NCBI RefSeq assembly: GCF_000213175.1
Contig: NW_009799100.1
Span: 3,359,762 to 3,423,761 of the forward strand
Direction of reading: 5' to 3'
Length of the DNA stretch: 64,000 bases
Origin: Neurospora tetrasperma FGSC 2508
Lineage: Eukaryota; Ascomycota; Sordariomycetes; Sordariales; Sordariaceae
Part shown: positions 21,697 through 31,031 of the stretch, piece after piece
Layout of the letters: each line of letters starts with the position of its first letter
How positions within the stretch are numbered: the stretch's first letter is position 1
The notes under the pieces: generated by a model
Told to the model about the DNA's origin: nothing
The model's database searches: none
What the model saw: the letters and a program-made list of their open reading frames with translations, nothing else
Translations under genes and position numbers: made by a program

Positions 21697-22557
21697 GAAT
21701 GCCTATAGATACTTTACGTGCTAGATAAAGCCGGAGCCAGGCTGTTGTAGCTTTGTGTCAATCTTGCACGCTCCATTGAAGACCAGTGTCATCCCATCAT
21801 CCCCAAAACATCTCCTCAACAACGAAGGGTTAGGGTCATGCCTGCGCTCTAAATCCCTGAATGGCCTCAACTTTTATGATTCTTCAACCCGTAGCCTCAA
21901 GTACATATATCACTTATTCCAAGCCTCAGTTCGACAAGTCAGCCGATTCGGGGCGTTGGCCAAATGGCGCAGCGGTTAACTATCCACCACTCCTAATTCG
22001 AATGTGTTATAATCATAAAAAAGAGGCCGAACGGTGAATCAAACACCCACACATGTCAACTGTTCCAAAGTATTAAAAGGGCGTCCCATACCTCAAGAAA
22101 GAAATCGACAACGAAGGGTAGTACACCATTGAGAAAAACAAGAAAGGGCATCTATGCGGTAAACGCTCTACCGCACCGGGAACGTCTTTTTTTTTCTTTT
22201 TTTTTTTCTTTTTTTCTTTTTTTTTTTTTTTTTCGGAGTCCTTTTTTTAAACTTTTTTTTCCCCACTTTCAATTGTCATTTTCCTTTCTTTCCTTTGAGG
22301 GGGGCATGATCGAAATTGTTCTCACATTTTAGTGAAAAATCAACATAAATCGAGGTTGGTAGTGGTTGGGCTGCCACTCTAAAACTACGCAGGAAACAAT
22401 GCCGTGCAGAACTGGAAAAGTGGCAGCGATAAACGAAACTGCTCTTTCCCAAACAACAAAAACTCAATGATATGATATGATACCCCGCCCCATCATTTCA
22501 CCCTCCATCTCCAATTTATGATGAACACACCGTCTTCAATCTAGTTTCACCACGGAA
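21697..22557. other. Intergenic, convergent aldolase / kinase
   Basis: 861 bp shared 3' flank with long T/C homopyrimidine tracts at 22187-22233 and a short tRNA-A-box-like stretch at 21965-21975 that is not a complete tRNA. No supported frame. Confidence 0.55.
22187..22233 (+). repeat. Homopyrimidine (T-rich) tract
   Basis: Almost uninterrupted T with single C interruptions. Similar tracts occur at 30847-30915 and 59288-59325, all in 3' flanks or between genes. Confidence 0.9.
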
Positions 22558-24342
22558 TTAGACGGCAGACAAGAGGCCCTGGAGTCCGACCATGGCTCCC
22601 CATGCACCTGGATCGGGCGGCAGCTCCTTGTTGTTATCCGCACCAACACCAACGTAAGTAGCCCTGCCCAGTTTTGGCTTCAACTTCTTGGTCCCTTCGG
22701 ATCCCTTAACAGCCGCAGCGACGCTCTGTTCAAAGCTTTTCCCTTCTTCCATAGCCATGGCGAAGGGAATCAAGGTATCCATCACTGTACGATCACCAAC
22801 TTTGGCCGAGGTGTACTGACGCAAATGACTGATGGCTTTTGACAAAGCTTTTCCCCATAGAGCGGGAACTCCCACTTCCTTTGCGAGTCCGATGTTCTCC
22901 TGAAGTGCCGTCCGCAACGCCACGAAGAAAATACCCAGAATGCCACCCAATGTTCCGCCCATCTTACCCTCGACAATATCTTCCAGCTCGTTCAGGACCT
23001 CGACCACCGAGCCGTTGGCGGCAACCTGCTTGGTCGTCAGAGCATCTAACAGCGCGTTGGCTCCGGTCTGCAGAGTCAGGCCGCAATCGCCGTCGCCCAT
23101 GACGGTGTCCCACTTTGTGAGATCCGGCTCTGCGGCTGACACTGCGTTGCAGGCGCTCTTGATCATGCTCTCGAGCAGCGCTGGGTCAATCTTCAGGTCA
23201 GTGGAGTCATCGACTGTTCTCCTGATTTCTTTCGGGGGTGGAACGACCTGCTCAGACCGCTTACGTCGTCGCGGATAACTCTGGTATCCAGCAACGGCTT
23301 CCCAGGCGGTGTCCGTTCGAGTGTCAAAGAAGCCCTTGATTTGGTCGACGGTGTAGGTGCTGTTGGCTGCAGCAGCGGTGATGTTGATAATGGATACCGA
23401 GAATGCTGGAGCATTGAGTGATGTCTCCAGGCATCCCGAGTACACTCGAACCGGCTCCATATTCCAGTCCTTGAGCAGTTGTTGCAGGATCTCGTCTACG
23501 AGCCCGCCTAGCTCAAGATTCGAGATGCCGCCAAAGTTGCTGACCAAAAGAACCGTCTCATCACCGGGGTTGAACTTGACGTAGCTTCTTTCGGGGTCAG
23601 TCTCGTCCAGGCAGTACTTGAGAATCTGCTGGACGAGTCCCTCGGCTGAAGGTGCTGGCGATAGCTTCCAGTAACCTGGCTCGTTGTGTGGTCCAGTTCC
23701 CAGTTCCAGCTCGTCCTCGGCTAGGGCTCCGTGCTCAGTCCTCCCCGGGACGTGGCAATGATCGAGAGTAGCAGAAATGCTGACAATCGAGTTGGCAAAT
23801 GCAGAACCGAAATCGTAAAGCTCATCGAGAGTCGCCCCCTGAGCAGCTGCCGCACCAAGAACCTTGAGCACTCCAATTTGCCCGGCCAACCCACGTCTTC
23901 CGACTAGGGAGCCGCCCTTCTTCCCGATGGAGACATCGTCGCCGCAGATGAGCATCTTACACGGATTGCCCTTTGCCTTCGTCTTCTCGGCCGCGAGTCC
24001 AAAATGAAGACAGTCGCCCGTGTAGTTCGTAATTACCAGGAGAGTGCCCTTGTCGGAAGGTACTGATTCGACCGCGGCTAGAATTTGCTTGGTGCTTGGT
24101 GAGGCAAAGACGTCACCCATTACGGCTGCCGCAAGTAAGTTGGTTCCAACATAGCCGGCCCAGGCAGGTTCATGTCCAGATCCTCCGCCGCTAACAATGC
24201 TGACATTGGACCGAGGTGCTTCGGAGTCGTATACGACTTTGTTGGCTTCGTCCAGGTTGAGTCGGGCGTTCGAAGCAACGATGCCGCGAAGAGCCTTGGG
24301 GACGAGCCCGTCCAGGGATGGGAAAAGGTGACGCTTCGACAT
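22558..24342 (-). CDS. Dihydroxyacetone-kinase-family kinase (DHA/erythrulose kinase)
   Basis: Single exon, 594 aa, the standard length for ATP-dependent single-chain Dak enzymes. Phosphorylates short ketoses such as dihydroxyacetone or L-erythrulose at C1. DAK1 (DhaK) domain about residues 10-335: SIVSGGGSGHEPAWAGYVG (about 46-64), GDDVSIGKKGG, and TLDHCHVPGR with His195/His197, one of which should be the His that binds the ketose covalently. A variable linker (338-390) precedes DAK2 (DhaL) about 400-590, with the Mg-binding DTVMGDGDCGLTL (about 411-423) and TVMDTLIPFAMAM. The ATG at 24342 (MSKRHLFPSLDG) is chosen; an in-frame extension upstream lacks an ATG. Divergent from the RpiB-like gene. 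The Yarrowia erythrulose kinase belongs to this same family, and the context favours that role. Confidence 0.88.
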   Translation of the reverse strand: MSKRHLFPSLDGLVPKALRGIVASNARLNLDEANKVVYDSEAPRSNVSIVSGGGSGHEPAWAGYVGTNLLAAAVMGDVFASPSTKQILAAVESVPSDKGTLLVITNYTGDCLHFGLAAEKTKAKGNPCKMLICGDDVSIGKKGGSLVGRRGLAGQIGVLKVLGAAAAQGATLDELYDFGSAFANSIVSISATLDHCHVPGRTEHGALAEDELELGTGPHNEPGYWKLSPAPSAEGLVQQILKYCLDETDPERSYVKFNPGDETVLLVSNFGGISNLELGGLVDEILQQLLKDWNMEPVRVYSGCLETSLNAPAFSVSIINITAAAANSTYTVDQIKGFFDTRTDTAWEAVAGYQSYPRRRKRSEQVVPPPKEIRRTVDDSTDLKIDPALLESMIKSACNAVSAAEPDLTKWDTVMGDGDCGLTLQTGANALLDALTTKQVAANGSVVEVLNELEDIVEGKMGGTLGGILGIFFVALRTALQENIGLAKEVGVPALWGKALSKAISHLRQYTSAKVGDRTVMDTLIPFAMAMEEGKSFEQSVAAAVKGSEGTKKLKPKLGRATYVGVGADNNKELPPDPGAWGAMVGLQGLLSAV

Positions 24343-24922
24343 GGTGTAGAGATGATGATGAGGCGTAAGAAAAGACACAAAGAAGATACAAGAAGAATGT
24401 ATGCTTATGAGGATGTATCAGGTCTTGTGATATCGGAAAGTCCTCAGAGATATTGACCATGTAGAATTCCTCCAATCCAGCATGGGTCATATCGTCCGGT
24501 ATGAGCCTGGGACACTCGTGTGTTACTCGCTTCCCCCTCCTCAACCCACCGTGCCGTTTGCATGATTTCCGTCCCAGACCATTCAATTGCCGTAGCGTAA
24601 GCGGCTTCCTCAATATTCAGACGTGTGTCAGAGAGGGGCAATCAAATCGGGCTCCGGGGAGTGGTGGCGTCAATATTGGGGCGGGAGTGACCCCCAATTC
24701 TTCCGGTTTACCCAGAAGGGCATCACGTCCTGGCTAAATCCGAGTCCCCTCGCCTGATAGCTTGGCTTCACTCGACGAGCTGTTGCCGGTCATTAGTCAT
24801 GACATACCAACCTTGTGATCTCGACGTTATGGGTGCTTGTAAGGTTATTAAGAACAAAGAAGGCGGTCTTCGGTTGTTCTTTCGGACAAGTTTTTACGTT
24901 TAGACTAATATCACCAGCAAAA
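24343..24922. promoter_or_regulatory. Shared divergent promoter of kinase and RpiB-like isomerase
   Basis: 580 bp between head-to-head starts. Contains the inverted repeat ATTGGGG-N10-CCCCAAT (24675-24698) and, five bases after it, the 12-mer CCGGTTTACCCA (24703-24714), which matches one in the dehydrogenase/aldolase promoter except for one R position. No supported frame. Confidence 0.6.
24675..24698. promoter_or_regulatory. Inverted repeat ATTGGGG-N10-CCCCAAT
   Basis: 7-bp perfect arms around 10 nt, near the middle of a divergent promoter. The spacing would suit a dimeric regulator; no known factor assigned. Confidence 0.45.
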
Positions 24923-25555
24923 ATGTCTACAACAACAACACCACAACCACGATGGCGCATCGCCGTCGGCTGCGATGTCAGTACAGTAGTCTTCCCTCTT
25001 CGAACCCCCTTCTCTCTATCAAAGTTGTATAGTAGGCCTCAACAGGATCTATTACTAACCAACCCCTTCCTTTCCAATTAAAAGGACGCCGGCATCAACT
25101 ACAAGAACAAAATCAAATCCGACCTCTCCTCTGACCCTCGCGTAATTTCCGTCGTCGACGTCGGCGTCGCCCACGACTCTCAAGACAAGTCCACCGCCTA
25201 CCCACACATCGCCGCCGCAGCCGCCAAGCTGGTGGCGTCGGGCGAATGCGACCGCGCCCTACTCATCTGCGGCACCGGATTAGGGGTGGCCATCGCGGCC
25301 AACAAAATCAAGGGTATCCGGGCGGTTACGGCCCACGACAGCTTTTCTGTGGAAAGAGCCGTGTTGAGCAATAATGCCCAGGTGCTGTGTATGGGTGAGC
25401 GAGTGGTCGGGCTGGAACTTGCGCGGAGACTGGCGAAAGAGTGGTTGGGGTATGTGTTTGATGAGAGTAGTGCTAGTGCGGAGAAGGTGAGGGCTATTCA
25501 TGAGTATGAGGGGAGGGAAGGGGGTAGAGAGGCGGAGTGGGTGAAGGGGTGTTAG
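24923..25555 (+). CDS. RpiB/LacAB-family sugar-phosphate isomerase (D-erythrulose-4-P isomerase-like)
   Basis: Two exons, 24923-24976 and 25085-25555 (174 aa); the intron starts GTCAGT and ends AAAAG. RpiB-fold isomerases interconvert aldose and ketose phosphates; EryI/DerI members turn D-erythrulose 4-phosphate into D-erythrose 4-phosphate. Family motifs: [16 protein letters not shown] (about 10-25), [35 protein letters not shown] (Cys active site, about 73-91), THDS-type [11 protein letters not shown] with the catalytic His, [14 protein letters not shown]. The classical RpiB GSDHAG motif reads GCDDAG: the His that contacts phosphate in E. coli RpiB is Asp, and the intron falls exactly between those two Asp codons. 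The adjacent kinase and TIM-like genes make an erythrulose pathway the best guess. Confidence 0.88.
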
Positions 25556-25722
25556 TTAGACTGGACATTTTTTTTTTTCTCGTTGTTTGCAATGCCTTCC
25601 TTTTCTTTCACTCGTCATGAATTTGGGTAGGTGTGGGCATTTTGATTTCGGGCAGTTTGCGGTTTGTTTCGACACAGGTCAGCGGAATAGTAACTATGTA
25701 GAACGAAGAAGATGAAAGTGAA

Positions 25723-25771
25723 GTTGTTGTTGTTGTTGTTTTTGTTGTTGTTGTTGTTGTTGTTGTTGTTG
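25723..25771 (+). repeat. (TTG)n microsatellite
   Basis: About sixteen GTT/TTG triplets with one interruption (TTTT near 25739-25743). Intergenic. Confidence 0.92.
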
Positions 25772-26150
25772 CTTCGAGTGTCAAGTCTTTCCCCAGTTTC
25801 TGTTTGAATGCAATGTCAATCCATTCTCCATCTCCCCACGAGTCCAGACTCCAGAGCCCGGATCCGCCATGTTAATCGTGGGGAAAACCTGGGGAAAACC
25901 CTTGACCCTGAAAGCTTTGCAAGTCCTGTCCTGTCCTGTTCTTGTGATTCTTTTTTCGGATATCGTAATCCGACCCCCCAACGGCGAAGATGCCCTGACT
26001 GAATGGTGCAGTGTAAGTGGGCTCGGGTAGCATTCCCCCGAGCTTGGGACGGAAATAACGTTAGCACAAACGCCAAGAGCGTCACATATCCAACGCGACC
26101 ACGAGCTTCACACATGACAGATTGACAATTTGTTGGTCGCAATAGATTGT

Positions 26151-26186
26151 GGGGGGTTTGTGGGTTTGTGGGTTTGTGGATTTGTG
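26151..26186 (+). repeat. TGGGTTTG octamer tandem repeat, four copies
   Basis: G6-TTTGT-GGG-TTTGT-GGG-TTTGT-GG-ATTTGT. Three runs of three or more G are followed by a GG, so it is only marginal as a quadruplex motif. It lies upstream of the TIM-like gene. Confidence 0.75.
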
Positions 26187-26291
26187 TAGATCCCCCGGAT
26201 TTCTGTAAAATCAGACTTAACCGAGAAGGGGCATCCGCGCGGTTTGGGACAATACACACGACTTTGGGAGAAAATTGGCGGACGAGGGGGA

Positions 26292-26309
26292 GGGGGGGGG
26301 GGGGGGGGG
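26292..26309 (+). repeat. Homopolymer run of 18 G
   Basis: Preceded by GAGGGGGA. Such long G runs are rare in this window and may also be prone to sequencing length error. Confidence 0.85.
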
Positions 26310-26732
26310 AAAGGTGATGTTGCAATTTACCCGGGCCCGAGAAAAGAGATAGCTTAGATACGGGTATAGGATGCGCTTATCCGCGGGGTACGCAAGGATT
26401 CAGGTTAGCTTCCAAACAGTGAATGTTCCTTTCCTCGGATTGTCATCAACCTATGTCAAGAAAACAGATAGTGTCTCTTCGTTGTAAGTCATTGTTGGTA
26501 TTGAGATCAGATCAAGATTGAGGTAGTAGCAAATAGTGGTATGGGTGACGATTCTTTGCACGGAAAAAATCACAGACAAACTGAATTCTAACTGAACGCT
26601 CTCCATCAGCTTAGGAACTATAATCCTCTCTAACCATACCTAGACTAAGTACCACCACCAAACCACGTCAACAACCATCGCAGACTTCAACAAAACACCC
26701 TTGAAAGAGAAGTCAAGCAAGAATCTCGGACG

Positions 26733-27620
26733 ATGTCCTCCTCACCACCTTCCCGTGAGCGCCGGCGTCTTGTAGGCGTTTCAACAAAAATGTACTTCTC
26801 CCACGCCCGCACCACCAACTTCATCACCTCCTTCCTCGACCTCATGCAGCACCACACCTCCACCAAAACCGAGCAGTCCAACAACAGAAACAATCTGGCT
26901 GCCGCCCTCGCCTCCAAGATCGACATATTCATCATCCCCGACCACCTCTCTTTGCAGTCTGCCATCAACCGCACCGCGAACCACCCAAGTCAATCTGACC
27001 CAACTGATCCCAAAATCCTCTTCGGCGCGCAAAACTGCCACTGGGAAGATTCCGGTCCGTTCACAGGCGAGGTATCCCCCGCCGTCCTGGCCGAGATAGG
27101 GTGCAGAATAGTCGAACTCAACCATGCCGAACGGCGCCGCCACTTTGCCGAAACAGATGCCATCACCAGCCTCAAAGCTCAGGCAGTCATACGAAACGGA
27201 ATGATTCCCCTCATCTGCGTTGGTGAAGGCTCCCCTGGTCAAATACCTGCCCCGGGCGAGGTAGCGATCAGAAAAGCGGCGGAGGAGGTAGTCGGCCAGG
27301 TGGAGCGATGTCTGGAGGGTGTTGACCCTACAAAAGAAGTTTGGCTAGCTTACGAACCTGTTTGGGCTATTGGTGCGAAGGAGCCTGCGGGGGTGGGACA
27401 TGTGAGGGGGGTGGTGAGGACTATACGAAAAAGTGAGGTGATGAGGGGGAGGGAGGAAAGGGGCGGGGTGACGAGGATTTTGTATGGAGGCAGCGCGGGG
27501 CCGGGTTTGTTTGGACAACTGAAAGAGGATGATGGAGTGGATGGATTGTTCTTGGGGAGATTTGCGCATGAGGAGGGACAGCTTTGGAAGACGATTTGTG
27601 AGGTTGCTGAGGTTGAGTGA
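26733..27620 (+). CDS. Triosephosphate-isomerase paralogue (L-erythrulose-1-P isomerase-like)
   Basis: Single exon, 295 aa, longer than canonical TIM (about 248). TIM-barrel isomerase of a triose or tetrose phosphate; the EryH/LerI members act on L-erythrulose 1-phosphate. Motifs: RRLVGVSTKMYFS (about 11-23; catalytic Lys kept, but canonical NWK reads STK), FGAQNCHWEDSGPFTGEVSP, IVELNHAERRRHF (catalytic His kept; GHSERR reads NHAERR), AYEPVWAIGAKEPAG (catalytic Glu and hinge loop kept), YGGSAGPGLF (phosphate loop) and GLFLGRFAH. Intron-less, whereas housekeeping fungal TIM genes often have introns. The extra length is an insertion near residues 45-55 and a Lys/Arg-rich stretch near 235. It is enzymatically plausible, but substitution of the Asn suggests a substrate other than triose phosphate. 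Confidence 0.87.
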   Translation: MSSSPPSRERRRLVGVSTKMYFSHARTTNFITSFLDLMQHHTSTKTEQSNNRNNLAAALASKIDIFIIPDHLSLQSAINRTANHPSQSDPTDPKILFGAQNCHWEDSGPFTGEVSPAVLAEIGCRIVELNHAERRRHFAETDAITSLKAQAVIRNGMIPLICVGEGSPGQIPAPGEVAIRKAAEEVVGQVERCLEGVDPTKEVWLAYEPVWAIGAKEPAGVGHVRGVVRTIRKSEVMRGREERGGVTRILYGGSAGPGLFGQLKEDDGVDGLFLGRFAHEEGQLWKTICEVAEVE

Positions 27621-28757
27621 GAGGGGAGGTGAGGTGTTAGTTTTCTTTGGACGTACGGAGGAGATTAAGTTGTGATGGGTGTATTGGAATAGCTCAGCCA
27701 TCGTGGATTGCAAAGGCGTGAGAACTTCTTGTGCTTGAAGAATAAAAACGAGTGATGAGCAGTGAAGTGATTTAAGGTCGCCAATCAAAGTCTACGGGCA
27801 GCCCTCTTGGCCAGAGTTTCGAGTGTCTATAGTCTATGATCGTGGACTCTATGATGAACCAATGTCGCCCTTCGAACCTTGGTAACACGAGTGAGAAAGA
27901 GGGTAGCGAGACAAGAAGAAAAAAACACACATACAATCCAGTCCTGGTTTGTGTGTTAGTCCAGTACAAAAATCCAAAGTCCACTAGTTATAGATTTTGT
28001 CTTTGTATTTAGTGTTTTACCTAGTCTTGAAGGCTTTCTTCTAGTCTTAAGGACCTCTAAGGCGATAGAGAGAGGTATTAGGGGATACCTCTCAGAGGTT
28101 TCTATGGCGTCACAAATCCTTGCCATTATCCTATATCGCTTCATCGGAAGACAGTTTCTCCTCAACAATGACACAAAGACCGTGATCCTTCATCATAGCT
28201 GCGGCAATGTGTCGCTAATGGGTTCAAATTTCTTCTCTTGTAGTTAAGGATTGCGACACCGGTTTGTGGTGATGGCACGTGGTTGTTTGCATTGAACGAC
28301 AAGAACGGACCCTTTTCAGCAAGGCCGGGGTCCCCCTCTATTGCGGCAAACAGCGACAACGATGACGATAGTTATGAAAAATCGTCCAAAACAAAGACAG
28401 TGACAGGTGGTCTAGGAGCAGAATCTCCGGGGTAACGGGAACCTTAAAGGCCCCTCAGGCGCGCTCCTTCCTAGCCGTGACGTCAACTGCATCATTCTCC
28501 AAAGCCAGATTGGATTGAATCTGGAAGCAAACGCGCAGCAACAGAACGCGCAGCTGGACTGTGCTTGTGCCGAATGGATGATAATGACGTTGACTGACAT
28601 CTGGCAGACAGATAATCACAAGATGTGCGCCCATCTCAAGTTTACTTCCCCGTTTTTACTCCAGCCGCGGTCGCCTCCTCTCAAGACTTGAACCCACCAC
28701 AACAAGCCCAAGAAATCACAAGATATCAGACCATCTCACACACCCCGATAATCTACC
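27621..28757. other. 1.1 kb intergenic, TIM-like end to NmrA-like start
   Basis: Contains a 9-bp-stem hairpin (28070-28093) in an AT-richer patch with repeats of CTAGTCTT (28020, 28051). No supported frame; could be the remnant of a small element, but I recognise none. Confidence 0.45.
28070..28093. repeat. Hairpin: GAGAGGTAT - 6 nt - ATACCTCTC
   Basis: Perfect 9-bp stem with loop TAGGGG. A looser CCTCT...AGAGG pair (28055-28059 and 28094-28098) flanks it. Not placed as a terminator because no gene ends nearby. Confidence 0.7.
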
Positions 28758-29835
28758 ATGACTCGCAACATCTGCATCACCGCCAGCGAAGGCCAGACCG
28801 GCTTTCTCATTGCCGAGCTACTCCTCAAGGAGAGCAAGTTCGCCAAGCGAATCGATAGCATCACCGGCCTGGTTCTCGACCCTACCAACCCAAAGTGCAC
28901 GGAGCTCGAGTCCCTCGGAGCCAAGATCGTCCCGCACCACCCTGGCCGCGAGCGCCAGATGGTTAAGACTCTTAAGGAGGTTGGCTGCGACACCATCTGC
29001 GTGATCCCTCCCGCCCACAAGGACAAGGTCGACATCACCATCGAGCTGTGCGAGGCCGCCAAGAAGGCCGGCGTCCAGAACGTGCTGCTCATCTCTGCTG
29101 CCGGCTGCGACTATGCCGAGAGACGCAAGCAGCCCCGTTTGCGCGAGTTCATCGACATTGAGAACATTGTCTTGAGCTCCAAGGGCGACCCGAGCGTCGA
29201 TCTAGGCCACTCGCCCTGTGTCATCCGCGCTGGTTTCTACGCCGAGAACTTGTTGTTGTACTCTCAGCAAGCACAGTTGAACGGTATCCTCCCTCTGCCC
29301 ATTGGCGAGAACCACAAGTTTGCTCCCGTTGCTCTGGGTGATATTGCGTACGTCGCTGCTTGTGTCCTCGCTGGTAAGGGCAAGCATGGCTTCGATGATC
29401 GCCACCGCGGCCAGATGATGATTGTCACTGGTCCCATGCTTTGCGCTGGAAAGGAGCTGGCTGAGGCTGCTAGCCAGGCTGTCGGTCAGAAGATGGAGTT
29501 TGAGAACATCTCCGAGTACGTTTTTTTTCTTCTTCTCTATCCTTTGTCACCATTCAACTCACGCTATTTTCCCCAATGATTGCTAACAACATCGCATCAA
29601 ACACAGACGCGAGGCCAAGAGAATCCTCAAGGCCCAAGCCGACATCGACGACTCCGAGAAGGAGTATCTCCTCGAGTACTACAGCTTGGTCCGCGAGGGC
29701 AAGACCAACTACGTCGTCACTACGGCCTTCCACGACGTTACTGGCGAGCAGCCTACCCAGCCCTCCGAATTCTTCCGCATGTATAGCCATGAACTGCGTC
29801 CCAAGAAGAAGGCCAAGACTGATAACTCCACTTAA
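28758..29835 (+). CDS. NmrA-like NAD(P)-binding Rossmann protein
   Basis: Exons 28758-29515 and 29607-29835 (328 aa); the intron starts GTACGT and ends ACACAG. NmrA-like atypical short-chain dehydrogenases bind NAD(P) and act as redox sensors (NmrA inhibits AreA/NIT2) or as reductases. N-terminal NICITASEGQTGFLIAELLL (residues 4-23) takes the place of the GASGxxG dinucleotide motif. Then VLLISAAGCDYAERR (about 112-126), IRAGFYAENLLLYSQ (about 155-169) and PVALGDIAYVAACVL (about 192-206), typical of the family. A basic tail ends KKKAKTDNST. The usual Tyr-x-x-x-Lys catalytic pair of true dehydrogenases is not evident, which favours a sensor or regulatory role. No evidence ties it to the C4-sugar cluster beyond adjacency. 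Confidence 0.85.
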
Positions 29836-31031
29836 ACCGGTTTTCTTTCCCATTGTCTTTGGCACCCATTTGAATTTCGGTTGTGTAATCGCTGGAGCAT
29901 GGAGTTTTGGGCGTCAGGCTTGAAGGGACACAAAGGGGTTCTGAGTCGGGAAGTAGGTAAGAACAATCGATTAGAAGGTGTATTTCTTCAATTCATAGGC
30001 CACCAAAAAGAGACAGAAAACTCTTAGGTTGCTCGTTTACGATCCTCCAAACAACGGAAAGGCTGTTCATCGTAAATATTAGCCAGTCTGTTGAATTGTT
30101 AGGGCATCCATTCTGCCGCCATCAGGCTCACAAGAGCGTAAAGTTTAAACACAACACTCGTTATTCAGGCCTGCTGCAAAACTATCGCGCGGTCTGCGAC
30201 GATAAGAAAAAGAGGCGATGAAGCTAAAGAGCGGGATTAGGAGCTGGAACAGCGAGTCAAGTCCACCGGTCAAGGTCGTCATGGTCCGTTCCCAAGCCCG
30301 TATTGCCTAAACTGAAGACCCAAAGAACCACACTCTCCAGGACAACAGGTCATTGATGGTCGTGGAATATGCGGTCCAATACTGGTCCGTTTGTTAGCTC
30401 GAGACCTTGGGTCAATTTTCCTAAGCTTTTTATCGTAAAATACACTTGGTCGAATCTTTTTAGTACTTTCCATTCAATCCCTATAAGGTCCATTCGGCAG
30501 CGATCACGTCCAGCATGCCAGGAGGAAGTATCAAGCTGACAACCAAGTGGAAACCAACACGAGACTGTATGCGTCATGTGTGGTTACCATAGCTCTAAAA
30601 GCTGGTACCTTTGTCCTCTAATCCTCTAATTCTCGAGCTTTACTATCCGTTCTTTCCATGATGAACCCGAATCTCTTCAGCAAGTCTTTTCTAGCTACCT
30701 ACTCGAGATTGAAAACTCGTACAAGGTGAATTGCTTCGTTCCTTCCTCCAATCACTCCTCGCTTCGGTACTCAATGCTAAACGTTCTTTTTAATCCCTCC
30801 ATTTAAGGAGCAGGCAGCCGTCTGCACGAACCCTGGACTGTTTCCCTTTTTTTTTCTTTTTTTTTTTGGCTTTGTTTTCTTTTTTTTTGGTTTTTTTTTC
30901 TTTTTTTTTTTTTCTCTTAGCTCTAGCAAATTGAGAAAACAAGGCGTTTGACCAGATGATAAGTAGGTATCATCTCAAGGCCGGTAGGCAAGAATGGCGT
31001 CAGATGTGTTCTGTTCTGTGCGGAGCCTGAC
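29836..31031. other. 1.2 kb intergenic, convergent NmrA-like / coiled-coil gene
   Basis: Shared 3' flank with a long T-rich tract (30847-30915). No supported frame or RNA gene. Confidence 0.55.
30847..30915 (+). repeat. T-rich homopyrimidine tract
   Basis: About 70 nt of T interrupted by a few C and GG/GC pairs, 3' of the coiled-coil gene. Confidence 0.9.

Larger units (their letters stand above)
25556..26732. other. 1.2 kb intergenic upstream of TIM-like gene
   Basis: Rich in simple sequence: (TTG)n at 25723-25771, repeated GGGGAAAACC (25879-25898), four tandem TGGGTTTG-like octamers (26151-26186) and an 18-G run (26292-26309). The TIM-like promoter must lie in its right half. No supported frame. 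Confidence 0.6.
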
